Positions 1-8,016 of a stretch of DNA of 27,887 nt are shown in pieces. The notes below the pieces were generated by a model that was not told the origin of the DNA, searched no databases, and saw nothing but the letters and a program-made list of their open reading frames with translations. The DNA lies in contig DASXAQ010000068.1 in NCBI GenBank assembly GCA_036406615.1, forward strand, positions 1-27,887. The letters run 5' to 3'. This DNA is from DASXAQ01 sp036406615 (GTDB lineage: Bacteria > Actinomycetota > UBA4738). How positions within the stretch are numbered: position 1 is the first letter of the stretch; the number at the start of each line of letters is the position of its first letter. The translations under genes and the position numbers were made by a program.

Positions 1-163
1 CCCGTCGGCGTTCGAAACCCACGCCAAACGCGGGTGCGAACTCCACGGATCCAGGCAGGGCTGGGGCGGCCCGCACCGCTCGGACCGCAACCGAGAATCC
101 TACAGACGGACTCGTGGCGATGTCAACGCGACGACCTGGGCAAATGGGTCGCCGAGAGCGGCC

Positions 164-1300
164 TCACACGGCGAGTCCGCGCCCCCGTCCGAGCTCGCGG
201 AAGAACGCGTCGTGGTCGCGGGCGACCTGGTCCCAGGCGTAGTGGTCGCGAACGCGCTGGCGGGCGGCCTCGCCCAGCTGCCTGCCCTCATCCGGATGGG
301 ATTCGGCCCAACGGATCTGGTCGGCGAGGCTGCCATCGTCCTTGGTCCAGTACCGCCCGGTCTCGCCGAGGTTCTCGGTGTTGAACTCCGTCTCCAGCGC
401 CAGCACCAGGTTGCCGCACCCCATGCCCTTGAGCAGCGCCGGGTTGGTGCCGCCGACCTCGTGGCCGTGCAGGTAGCCGAAGCAGCCGAGGTGCAGGTAT
501 TCGATCAGCATCTGGCCATAGACCGGACCGAGGAATCGGACGTTGCCGCGGGACCCCAGATCCTGCAGGTGGCGCCAGTAGGGCGTCTCGTAGTTCATCC
601 CGCCGGCGATGACCAGCTGGCGCGTCGAGCCCGACGCGAGGAAGTCCCGGATGATCAGGTGGATGTTGTTCTCGGGCTCGATCCGGCACGCCACCAGGTA
701 GTAGGAGTCGGGCGCCAGCTCCCACTGGTCGAGGGCTCCCTCCGGCAGGTCCTCGCGGCTGAACGGATACGCGCCGTTGGTGAGGTAGCGCGAATCCACG
801 CCGTACGTGCGCTGGAAGTAGGAACGGATCGCCTTCGCATCCGAGACCAGGTGGTCCGAGCCCAGCCGCGCCGCGGTCCATTCCGCGAACCGGAGATACT
901 TGCGGCCGAACCCGCTCCACTTGCTGCGCCGCCACTCCAGCCCGTCGGTGTTGACGACGACGATGCGCCGGGAGGCGCGCAGCGGCACGTACATCGGCGA
1001 GCCCCGGTAGCCCAGGAAGTAGTACAGGTCGACGCCGCGGCGAAGCGAGTCCAGGATCGAGCTGGCCTCGTGCGACAGCTGCTCCAGCTCGCGGCGGCGC
1101 ATGGACGGCGTGTGGATGAGCCGCACGCCCTTGTACTCCTCGAGCAGGTCGTCGCCCGTGTACCCCTTGCGGCAGTACACGGTCACGTCGTTGCCGAGGT
1201 CGACCAGCCGCGGGCACAGCTCCTGCGCGAACGTCTCGAAGCCCCCGTAGCCGGCCGGGATCCCGCGACTGCCGATGACGGAGATTCGAAGGCCGTTCAC
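164..1300 (-). CDS. Glycosyltransferase with DUF1972 N-terminal domain (rhamnosyltransferase-like)
   Basis: The product has 378 residues. It probably transfers a sugar from a nucleotide donor to a lipid-linked repeat unit on the cytoplasmic face of the membrane. The N-terminus carries the loop GSRGIPAGYGGFET (residues 10-23), characteristic of DUF1972 glycosyltransferases such as the pneumococcal rhamnosyltransferase Cps2T. The C-terminal half is a GT4-type Rossmann domain with the donor-side segment around HEVGGTNPALLKGMGCGN. The start is the GTG at 1300, whose GTGA overlaps the TGA stop of the upstream rmlD-like gene by 4 bp. The conserved ISVIGSRG strand begins five residues later, so an upstream start is unlikely. 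It is the last gene of a three-gene operon with two sugar-nucleotide enzymes. A deoxysugar such as rhamnose is a reasonable donor, but this is inferred from family and context. Confidence 0.9.
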   Translation of the reverse strand: MNGLRISVIGSRGIPAGYGGFETFAQELCPRLVDLGNDVTVYCRKGYTGDDLLEEYKGVRLIHTPSMRRRELEQLSHEASSILDSLRRGVDLYYFLGYRGSPMYVPLRASRRIVVVNTDGLEWRRSKWSGFGRKYLRFAEWTAARLGSDHLVSDAKAIRSYFQRTYGVDSRYLTNGAYPFSREDLPEGALDQWELAPDSYYLVACRIEPENNIHLIIRDFLASGSTRQLVIAGGMNYETPYWRHLQDLGSRGNVRFLGPVYGQMLIEYLHLGCFGYLHGHEVGGTNPALLKGMGCGNLVLALETEFNTENLGETGRYWTKDDGSLADQIRWAESHPDEGRQLGEAARQRVRDHYAWDQVARDHDAFFRELGRGRGLAV

Positions 1301-2208
1301 GACGGTCGCGCCCCCACGGTCGGGCCGGCGCCGGACTGGCGCGCCCCGTCGGCGGCCACCGGCCGTTCGGACAGGTACCAGCCGAGCGCCTCCTGCCACG
1401 AACGGTTCGGCGGCAGGCCAAGCGCCTCGGACTTCGTGTCCAGCAGAATGGACGAGCGCGGCCGCCGCACGGCCTGCTCTCCGGCCGGCCGGGGCGTCAG
1501 GTCCGGCGTGAGCCCGGACAGACGGAACGTCTCGGCCGCAAGGTCGTACCACGAGCACGACCCCGCGTTGGCGACGTGGTACGTGCCGGGTGGAACCGCA
1601 CGCTCGAGCAGCAACATGATCCGCTCCGCCATGTCGCGCGTCGACGTCGGCGCGAACGTCTGGTCGTTCACCACCGAGATGGACTCCCCCGCAGCGGCTT
1701 TCGACAGCATCGTCTCGACGAAGTTGCCGCCTTTCCCTGAGCTGCCCGCGTGGCCGAACAGGCCGGAGCCGCGAACGACGAGCGAGTCCGGGCACGCGTT
1801 CGCCACGCAGCGCTCGCCGGCGACCTTCGACACGCCGTAGACCGACAACGGGGCGACCGCGTCGTCCTCGGCGTAGCCGGCGGACTGCTCGCCGTCGAAC
1901 ACGTAGTCGGAGCTGACGAACACGCACCGCGCGCCCGCGTCGTTCGCCGCCCGCGCGACGGTGAGGGCACCGATCGCGTTCACCGCGAACGTCGTCGCCG
2001 GATCCTGTTCGCAGATCTCGACCTTGTGGAACGCGGCCGCGTCGACGACGGCGTCCGGCCGCTCTGCCTCGACGGCGCGGCGAACGGCCGCCTCGTCGGT
2101 GACGTCGGCATCGCCGTGGCGCGGCCGCACCAGGGCGTGGCGGCCCTCCGCGGCGATCGCCAGATCGGATCCGAGCTGGCCCCAGCCTCCGAAGACCAGG
2201 AGTCGCAT
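1297..2208 (-). CDS. RmlD-like dTDP-4-dehydrorhamnose reductase family protein
   Basis: The product has 303 residues and is an NAD(P)-dependent short-chain reductase of the RmlD substrate-binding family. These enzymes reduce a 4-keto-deoxysugar nucleotide, the last step to dTDP-L-rhamnose or a related sugar. The N-terminal dinucleotide-binding loop is GGWGQLG (7-13). The SSDYVFDG motif (99-106) is typical of RmlD, and the catalytic pair is Y124 and K128 in YGVSK. The length matches the family. The ATG start lies 7 nt after the stop of the epimerase gene, with no strong Shine-Dalgarno sequence, so translation is probably coupled. The 3' end overlaps the following glycosyltransferase by 4 bp. 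RmlA, RmlB and RmlC are not in the window, so the exact nucleotide sugar is uncertain. Confidence 0.88.
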   Translation of the reverse strand: MRLLVFGGWGQLGSDLAIAAEGRHALVRPRHGDADVTDEAAVRRAVEAERPDAVVDAAAFHKVEICEQDPATTFAVNAIGALTVARAANDAGARCVFVSSDYVFDGEQSAGYAEDDAVAPLSVYGVSKVAGERCVANACPDSLVVRGSGLFGHAGSSGKGGNFVETMLSKAAAGESISVVNDQTFAPTSTRDMAERIMLLLERAVPPGTYHVANAGSCSWYDLAAETFRLSGLTPDLTPRPAGEQAVRRPRSSILLDTKSEALGLPPNRSWQEALGWYLSERPVAADGARQSGAGPTVGARPS

Positions 2209-2215
2209 CGGCGGG

Positions 2216-3322
2216 CTAGCTGGACGTGCGCTCCCCCGACGGCGAGCCGCCGGCGAGGTTCGCCACGTCCCAGTCGGGCTTCGACAGCACGTAGCCGTGG
2301 CTGCGCACGATGTCGACCGACTCCTCGAGGAGCTTCATCCAGTCGATGTTGTAGTAGCGGGGGTTGGAGAAGTCCGTGTACCCCCACCGCCGGATCTCCT
2401 GCACCATGTTGACGACCGATTCCTCGATGGTGATCTTCGGCTGGAAGCCGAGGACCTTCAGGATCTTGTCGCCCGAGACCCGGTAACTGCGCACCAGCCG
2501 GTACGAGTAGTCGACGTCCATCTCCGCCTGGACGCCGACCTCGGCCAGCGCCCCCTTGACGCGCAGCCCCAGTTCGGCGATGCGGAAGTTGCCCGCGGTC
2601 AGGTTGAAGATCTGGCCGGTGATGAGGTCCGCGTCGCACTCGAGGGCCATCACGTAGGCGCGGCAGACGTCCTTGACGTCGATCAGCGGGCGCCACATCT
2701 CGCCGCCGTAATGGAGCGTGAACCGGCCGCTCTCCATCGCGCCCTTCACGAACGCGTTCACCACGAGGTCGTAACGCATCCGCGGGGAGAACCCGAAGAT
2801 CGTGCCCTTGCGGAACGACACGGCGGCATAGTCCGCATCGGCCATCCCCAGGATGGCGCGTTCGGCCGCGAGCTTCGAGGTCGCGTACGCGGCGCGGGGC
2901 GCGATGTCCGACTCCTCGTCCAGCAGGACGTCGCGGGCCTCCTCGCCGACTCCCCGGTCGTAGATCGAGCACGTGGAGGCGAACACCAGCCGGGCGATCC
3001 CGGCGCGCTTGGCCATCTCCGCCACGCGGATCGACGCGTGGGTGTTCAGCTCCTCGTTCGCGCGCGGGTTGAACTCGGCCGTCGGGTCGTTCGAGAGGCC
3101 GCCGATGTTGATGACCGCGCTGCAGCCTTCGACGTGCGACTCGTTGAGGTCGCGCATGTCCTCCCGGATCAGCTCCACCCGGTCCAGGAAGTGCTCGGCG
3201 GGCGCGTGGCCGAAGAACATGCGATCCAGGACCTTCACCGAATAGCCCTTGGCGAGCAGTTCCTCGACGAGCACGCAGCCGACGTAGCCGGTACCGCCGA
3301 CGACCAGGACCTTTCCGTTCAT
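2216..3322 (-). CDS. NAD-dependent sugar epimerase/dehydratase
   Basis: The product has 368 residues and is an extended short-chain dehydrogenase/reductase acting on a nucleotide sugar in the cytoplasm. The cofactor loop GGTGYVG is at residues 9-15, the STCSIYD active-site strand at 116-122, and the catalytic YxxxK at Y146 and K150 (YATSK). The substrate-side segment MWRPLIDVKDVCRA is the usual hallmark of UDP- and GDP-sugar epimerases or dehydratases. The ATG is preceded by AAGGGAG (3334-3328) with a 5-nt spacer, which fixes the start. It is the first gene of the operon with the RmlD-like reductase and the DUF1972 glycosyltransferase. The specific substrate cannot be read from sequence alone; GDP-mannose dehydratase-like or dTDP-glucose dehydratase-like chemistry are both possible. 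Confidence 0.9.
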   Translation of the reverse strand: MNGKVLVVGGTGYVGCVLVEELLAKGYSVKVLDRMFFGHAPAEHFLDRVELIREDMRDLNESHVEGCSAVINIGGLSNDPTAEFNPRANEELNTHASIRVAEMAKRAGIARLVFASTCSIYDRGVGEEARDVLLDEESDIAPRAAYATSKLAAERAILGMADADYAAVSFRKGTIFGFSPRMRYDLVVNAFVKGAMESGRFTLHYGGEMWRPLIDVKDVCRAYVMALECDADLITGQIFNLTAGNFRIAELGLRVKGALAEVGVQAEMDVDYSYRLVRSYRVSGDKILKVLGFQPKITIEESVVNMVQEIRRWGYTDFSNPRYYNIDWMKLLEESVDIVRSHGYVLSKPDWDVANLAGGSPSGERTSS

Positions 3323-3524
3323 GGCGACTCCCTTGTGTGCGAGACCGGTTTGGGGGCCGCGAACGCCGGCAGGCGGACGCGGACCGGGTGATCACCTTAG
3401 AGGGTCGAGGGATTCGGAACAATAGGTCGAATGGCACGCGACGGCGGCCGAAGGTCCCGACCCGCTGCTCGAGGGGCGTCCCGGGGCCTGACCCGTACCA
3501 TGGGCGCGCCATGGGAGGCCCGCG

Positions 3525-4652
3525 ATGACCCGGCGGCTGCGCATCGGCATCGACGCGCACGCCATCGGGGAGCACAAGACCGGCAACGAGCGGTTCATCG
3601 CGAACGTCATCCCCGCCCTTCGCGAGCGCTGCGACCACGAGCTGGTGCTGTACTTCACCCACGAGCCGGCGGCACGGTCCTGGCCGCGGTCTGCGGGCAC
3701 GTCGGTCCGGGTCCTGCGGCCCGCCAATCCGCTGATCCGCATCCCGGCGGTCCTGCCGTGGCATGCCGCCCGCGACCACCTGGACGTGCTGTTCGTCCAG
3801 TACACGGGACCGCCCATCTGTCCCTGCCCGGTCGTCACCGTCGTGCACGACGTGGCGTTCGCCGTGCACCCGGAGTTCTTCTCCCCGCGGGAGCGCCTGT
3901 GGATGGGCCGCACGATCCCGGCCACCATGCGGCGCGCCGCCGGGATCGTGACCGTCTCCGAGTTCTCGCGCGACGAGATCGCCCGCGTCTACGGGATCCC
4001 GCCGTCGCTCGTCGACGTCGCGTACGACGGGCTCGATCCGCGGTTCGCCGCCGCGTCGGCGCATCCGAGCCCCGTCGAGCCGCCCTTCTTCCTGGCGGTC
4101 GGCAACCTCCAGCCTCGCAAGAACCTGGCGACGCTCGTGCGGGCCTACGCGCGGCTGCTGGAACGACACCCGGACGTGGCCGAGCGTCTGGTGATCGTCG
4201 GCCAGGAGTGGTTCCGCGCCGAAGACCTGTACCGGGAGACCGAGCCGCTCGTGCGATCGGGGCGCGTCGCGTTCACCGGCTACGTCGGCGACGACGACCT
4301 GGCCGGCCTGATGGCCGGCGCGACGGCGTTCGCGTACCCGTCAACCTATGAGGGGTTCGGCCTGCCCGTCATCGAGGCCATGTCGATGGGCGCGCCGACG
4401 CTCGTGTCGGACATCGCCGTGATGCGGGAGGTGGCCGCCGACGCGGCCCTGCGCGTGGCAGCGACGGATGTCGACGCGTGGGCCGACGCGCTGCACCGGG
4501 TGGCGACGGACGCGGGGCTTCGACGGAGCCTGACGGAACGGGGCCGCGCGCGCGCGCCGCGGTTCAGCTGGGGAGCATGCGCGGAGCAGGTCCTGCGGGT
4601 GCTGGAACGAGCGGCAACGCGCGGCCGCCGTTCGCGCGGCGCGGCGCCCTGA
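3525..4652 (+). CDS. GT4-family glycosyltransferase (glycosyl transferases group 1)
   Basis: The product has 375 residues and is a GT-B fold transferase adding a sugar to the growing repeat unit. The N-terminal acceptor domain opens with RIGIDAHAIGEHKTGNERF, typical of mannosyltransferase-like GT4 enzymes. The donor domain begins near residue 188 (FFLAVGNLQPRKNL) and contains the E-x7-E signature at E276 and E284 (EGFGLPVIE). The ATG is preceded by GGGAGG at 3513-3518 with a 6-nt spacer. A TACCAT sequence at 3496-3501 could be the -10 element, with no convincing -35. It diverges from the epimerase operon. Its last 89 bp overlap the 3' end of the opposing membrane-protein gene, and the overlapping tail is an Arg-rich, probably disordered segment. 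Confidence 0.92.
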   Translation: MTRRLRIGIDAHAIGEHKTGNERFIANVIPALRERCDHELVLYFTHEPAARSWPRSAGTSVRVLRPANPLIRIPAVLPWHAARDHLDVLFVQYTGPPICPCPVVTVVHDVAFAVHPEFFSPRERLWMGRTIPATMRRAAGIVTVSEFSRDEIARVYGIPPSLVDVAYDGLDPRFAAASAHPSPVEPPFFLAVGNLQPRKNLATLVRAYARLLERHPDVAERLVIVGQEWFRAEDLYRETEPLVRSGRVAFTGYVGDDDLAGLMAGATAFAYPSTYEGFGLPVIEAMSMGAPTLVSDIAVMREVAADAALRVAATDVDAWADALHRVATDAGLRRSLTERGRARAPRFSWGACAEQVLRVLERAATRGRRSRGAAP

Positions 4653-6084
4653 CCGGCTTCGTCAGCTCGAGGTACTGGTCCTCGGCCATGCGCCACGAGG
4701 CGCGGACCATGCCGAGGACGATCCACGCCCAGATCTGGAACGACGCGTCGGTCGCGGCGAACCCGATGGCCATCACGATCATGCCGAACAGGAACGCGCG
4801 GGCGACGGGCGCCAGATCGCCGGGCGAGACCTTGAGGAACCGCCGCGGCCACAGCAGGTCGCCGTAGAACAGCAGCAGGAGCGCGAGCCCCACGATGCCC
4901 GAGTCGTAGAGCGTGCGCAGATACAGGTCTCCGATGTAGCCGGGGGCGCCGGCGCGCCCGATCAGGATCGTGTGGCGCTGACCGTACGAGTTGGTGCCCA
5001 GGCCGATGATCGGCGAACGCGTCCAGTCCTGCAGCGCCGTCTGGGCCACCAGCACCCGGTTCGCCCCGCTGCCGCTGCTGATGTTCAGGAGGTCCGAACT
5101 TCGACCCTGGATGGCGCCCAGGTACCCGGTCGTGGCGCTCGACGTGTTGAGGTCGCGGACCAGCCAGAACAGCCCCGCCCCCACCAGGGCCACGGCCAGC
5201 ATCGTCATGGCGGCCTCCAGCGTGCGGTCGCCGGCGCGGATGCGCGGCCGGTGGAAGATGACCGCCGCCAGCATCGCGATCGCGAACCCGATCCACGCCG
5301 CACGGGTCAGGCTGGTCACCATCGCGATGAAGCACACGACGAATCCCGCCGTGGCCCATCGCCGCGACAGGATCGGGTTGGATTCGCGCCGCAGCAGGAA
5401 GAACATCACCGCCGCCGCGCCGGACGCGGATCCCAGGATGTCGTGCTCCTGCGACAGGCCGACCGCGGCGGAGGCGCCGGCGGCGCTCGGCACGGACTTG
5501 CCCGACACCCCGAACACGGTGCCGAACAGCGAGTGGGCGAACAGCGCGAGCAGGGCGGCCGCCGCGCTGAGCACGGAGGTGAGCAGGACGATCCTGGCGG
5601 CGAAGATCAGGCGCTTGCGCGTCACGACCGATTCGAACGTCGTGAAGTAGGCGAGCGCGCCCAGCATCAGCAGCCCGGCGGAGAAGAAGCTCTCCTTCCG
5701 GCTCTGCGCGTTCAGGTAGCTCGTGGCGAACTGCAGCCCGACGAAGGCGATCAGCGTGTACTCGGGCAACCGCCAGCGCGGCCGAAGCGACGCCCGCGTC
5801 ATCGTGAACACGCGGATGGCCAGCGGGATCAGCAGCACCTGCGACGGGCGGATGGTCGCGCCGGCCACATCGAAGCCGAGCCGGTTCACCGTCGAGGAGA
5901 ACAGGAGCAGCACCCACTGAACGCCCCACGGCAGCATCGTGAGGACGGCCAGCCCGACGAGTCCCAGGCCGACCAGCGGCGCCTCCGCGGCCACCACTCC
6001 AAGCCCGACCGCGCCGATCCCGGCCGGGACCAGCACCGCGCCGTTCGGCGGCTTGGCTCGGGGGACGGGGTTCGATCTCCTCAT
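4564..6084 (-). CDS. O-antigen ligase / Wzy-like polymerase membrane protein
   Basis: The product has 506 residues and is a polytopic membrane protein with about ten or more hydrophobic segments. It resembles the Wzy_C/WaaL family, which polymerises or ligates lipid-linked glycans at the outer face of the membrane. The central SLTRAAWIGFAIAM segment matches the conserved family core. It is followed by a large extracytoplasmic loop containing GANRVLVAQTALQDW and GLGTNSYGQRHT, as in this family. I chose the ATG at 6084. A -10-like TACAAT at 6143-6138 lies downstream of the longer upstream start at 6186, so that start would not be transcribed from it. The first hydrophobic helix starts soon after 6084. 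A five-codon frame ending in an ATGA overlap precedes it. The Pro-rich C-terminus overlaps the convergent GT4 gene. Confidence 0.85.
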   Translation of the reverse strand: MRRSNPVPRAKPPNGAVLVPAGIGAVGLGVVAAEAPLVGLGLVGLAVLTMLPWGVQWVLLLFSSTVNRLGFDVAGATIRPSQVLLIPLAIRVFTMTRASLRPRWRLPEYTLIAFVGLQFATSYLNAQSRKESFFSAGLLMLGALAYFTTFESVVTRKRLIFAARIVLLTSVLSAAAALLALFAHSLFGTVFGVSGKSVPSAAGASAAVGLSQEHDILGSASGAAAVMFFLLRRESNPILSRRWATAGFVVCFIAMVTSLTRAAWIGFAIAMLAAVIFHRPRIRAGDRTLEAAMTMLAVALVGAGLFWLVRDLNTSSATTGYLGAIQGRSSDLLNISSGSGANRVLVAQTALQDWTRSPIIGLGTNSYGQRHTILIGRAGAPGYIGDLYLRTLYDSGIVGLALLLLFYGDLLWPRRFLKVSPGDLAPVARAFLFGMIVMAIGFAATDASFQIWAWIVLGMVRASWRMAEDQYLELTKPVRAPRRANGGRALPLVPAPAGPAPRMLPS

Positions 6085-6095
6085 GGGCGGCTCAT
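6081..6095 (-). other. Possible minimal upstream ORF overlapping the start of the ligase-like gene
   Basis: On the minus strand the sequence ATG AGC CGC CCA TGA starts at 6095. Its stop overlaps the ligase-like gene's start codon as ATGA (6084-6081). No Shine-Dalgarno precedes it. It may couple translation or be chance. Confidence 0.25.
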
Positions 6096-6137
6096 GGTGG
6101 GTGGATTCGCGGTCCGGGCGTCGAACGAAGTGCACGA

Positions 6138-6143
6138 ATTGTA
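6138..6143 (-). promoter_or_regulatory. Putative -10 box for the ligase-like gene
   Basis: The minus strand reads TACAAT from 6143 to 6138, five of six matches to TATAAT. No good -35 is visible 17-18 bp upstream. Transcription would begin near 6131 and give a leader of about 47 nt to the ATG at 6084. Confidence 0.45.
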
Positions 6144-6256
6144 CGGCCTGGTTCCGCCCGCAGGGTCCCGCGCACAACATCGGCACGGGGCGTCGCCGCC
6201 TTCACCCATGTTCGCGTCGCGCGGCCGCGCTTCCAGTGACGGGGAGGGCCGGACGA

Positions 6257-6262
6257 TACACT
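6257..6262 (+). promoter_or_regulatory. Putative -10 box for the flippase gene, near-leaderless
   Basis: TACACT ends 12 nt before the ATG at 6275, so the predicted transcript has a leader of only about 6 nt. No Shine-Dalgarno lies before the ATG. The layout TACACTTC + 10 nt + ATG is the same as that before the BY-kinase gene at 17929. Confidence 0.5.
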
Positions 6263-6274
6263 TCTTGACCCCGA

Positions 6275-7984
6275 ATGTCCCAATCCACCGACTCCACCGG
6301 CGCGACGCCGCGTCCAACCGGCGCCGAAGGGGGCGCGGGGTCCGGCGGCGGCCGCTGGGGGACGGGAGGGACCAACGGACCGGCCGGCGCCCGGGCCAAC
6401 CTGGCCAGCGTCGCTCGGCGAAGCATCATCAAGCTCGGCGGCGGGATCGCCAACGGGATCTTCGGGTTCGTCCTGGTCATCGTCGTGAGCCGCGGCCTCG
6501 GCCCGGCCGGCACCGGGGCCTTCTTCCTCGGCCTGGCCCTGTTCACGATCGTCAGCAACTTCGCCGAGCTCGGCGCGGACGACGGGCTGATGCGGTACAT
6601 CCCGCGCTACCGGGCCCTTGGCCACACGCAGGACCTGCGCCGGGTCATGCAGATCGCCCTGATCCCGGTGGCGGCGATCGGCACCGTCTTCGCCGTCCTC
6701 CTGTATGTGTTCGCGGAGCCGCTCGGCAGCTTCTTCACCCATGGGCGCCATGCCGCCGACCTGGTCCCGTACATCCACGTGCTTGCGCCGTGGCTGCCGC
6801 TGTCCGCCGCGTCCACCGTGATCGTCTCGGCCGGGGTCGGCTTCGGGACCGTCGGGCCGGTCGTGGCCGTGGACAACTTCGGCAAGCCGGGCGTGCGGCC
6901 GCTGCTCGTGTACGCCGTGATCGCGGCCGGGCTCGGCGCCACGGCGATCGCCCTGGCGTGGTCCATCCCCATCGGCGTCGGGCTAGTCGTCGGCGGCGTC
7001 TGGCTGGCCCGTCTGACGCGCAGAGCCGAACGCGTCGACGACTACGACCGGCGCGCGCCGGTCAGCCCGGCGGGCCCGATGGCGTCGGAGTTCTGGAAGT
7101 TCGCGACGCCGCGCGCTTTCGCGAGCGTGTTCGCGACGATCGTGGCGTGGGTGGCGACGCTCATGCTCGGCGCGCTCCAGGGAACGAAGGAGGCCGGCGT
7201 CTACGCGGGCGCGAGCCGGTACCTGATCATCGGCGGGCTGTTCGTGCAGGCGCTGATGCTCGCGATCGCGCCGCAGATCAGCGCGCTGTTGACGACCGGT
7301 GACCGGCGCGGAGCCCGCGCCGTGTACCAGACCGTCACGGTCTGGGCGGTCATGTTCACGTGGCCGCTGTATCTTGCGCTCGCGGTGTTCTCGCCGCTGT
7401 TCCTGGCCATCCTCGGCCAGAAGTTCGTCGTCGCCAGCACCGCTCTGACGATCGGGTGCTTCGGCGTCCTCGTGTCGATGGCGACGGGGCCGATCTCCGC
7501 GGTGATCCTGATGTCGGGCCTGAGCATGTGGAACCTGCTCAACACGATCGTGGGCCTGGGGCTCAACATCGGGCTCAGCTTCTGGCTGATCCCTTCGCAC
7601 GGCATCGACGGCGCGGCGCTCGCGTCGGCGATCAGCTTCTCGATCTACAACTTCATGGGCGTCGCCGAGATCTGGTTCCTGCTGCGCCTGGAGCCCGTCG
7701 GCCCGGGCTTCGGTGTCGTCACCGCCGGGGCGACCGTCTGCTTCGGGGGCCTGCTCCTGCTGGCCAGGGTGTTGTTCGGCACGGACCTCCCGGTGTTCCT
7801 CGTCGCCGGGACGATCGCCACGCTGCTGTACGGCGTGCTCATCCTTCGCTTCCGCCACACGCTGCACCTCGGGGCGCTGCGCGACGCGATGCGCGCGCGC
7901 GGCCTCGGGCGTGCGAACGGCGGACCCGGGGAGGGAAGTGCCGACGGCGGGCGGCACCGCGCGAAGCCGCGCTTCGATCGTTGA
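6275..7984 (+). CDS. Wzx-type oligosaccharide flippase (MOP superfamily)
   Basis: The product has 569 residues and is a polytopic membrane protein expected to flip undecaprenyl-linked repeat units across the membrane. The first 45 residues are Gly/Ala-rich and probably disordered. The Wzx-like core then begins with SIIKLGGGIANGIFGFVLVIVVSRGLGPAGTG, the typical first helices of polysaccharide biosynthesis flippases, in which the second helix ends at a GP-x-G turn. About 12-14 hydrophobic helices follow. The C-terminus is a basic cytoplasmic tail. The start follows a TACACT -10 by 12 nt and there is no Shine-Dalgarno, suggesting leaderless translation. It diverges from the Wzy/WaaL-like gene, consistent with a Wzx/Wzy pathway. 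Its stop codon lies inside the -35 of the next gene. Confidence 0.9.
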   Translation: MSQSTDSTGATPRPTGAEGGAGSGGGRWGTGGTNGPAGARANLASVARRSIIKLGGGIANGIFGFVLVIVVSRGLGPAGTGAFFLGLALFTIVSNFAELGADDGLMRYIPRYRALGHTQDLRRVMQIALIPVAAIGTVFAVLLYVFAEPLGSFFTHGRHAADLVPYIHVLAPWLPLSAASTVIVSAGVGFGTVGPVVAVDNFGKPGVRPLLVYAVIAAGLGATAIALAWSIPIGVGLVVGGVWLARLTRRAERVDDYDRRAPVSPAGPMASEFWKFATPRAFASVFATIVAWVATLMLGALQGTKEAGVYAGASRYLIIGGLFVQALMLAIAPQISALLTTGDRRGARAVYQTVTVWAVMFTWPLYLALAVFSPLFLAILGQKFVVASTALTIGCFGVLVSMATGPISAVILMSGLSMWNLLNTIVGLGLNIGLSFWLIPSHGIDGAALASAISFSIYNFMGVAEIWFLLRLEPVGPGFGVVTAGATVCFGGLLLLARVLFGTDLPVFLVAGTIATLLYGVLILRFRHTLHLGALRDAMRARGLGRANGGPGEGSADGGRHRAKPRFDR

Positions 7985-8010
7985 CGGCCGGCTGAGGCCG
8001 TCCCTATCCT
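7981..8010 (+). promoter_or_regulatory. Promoter for the first phosphodiesterase-type gene, predicted leaderless
   Basis: TTGACG (7981-7986) and TATCCT (8005-8010) are separated by 18 bp. Transcription is predicted at about 8017, which is the G of the GTG start codon. The -35 contains the stop codon of the flippase gene. Confidence 0.6.
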
Positions 8011-8016
8011 GCCCCC

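Noticed and set aside
1..163. A tRNA-like T-loop (GTTCGAAA) near the left edge
   Set aside because: The flanking bases do not form a T-stem or acceptor stem, and no anticodon arm is present.
1980..4169. Very long open frame on the minus strand running through the epimerase and GT4 region
   Set aside because: It is Arg/Gly/Pro-rich without recognisable domains and lies out of frame with three well-supported genes; high GC content produces such frames.
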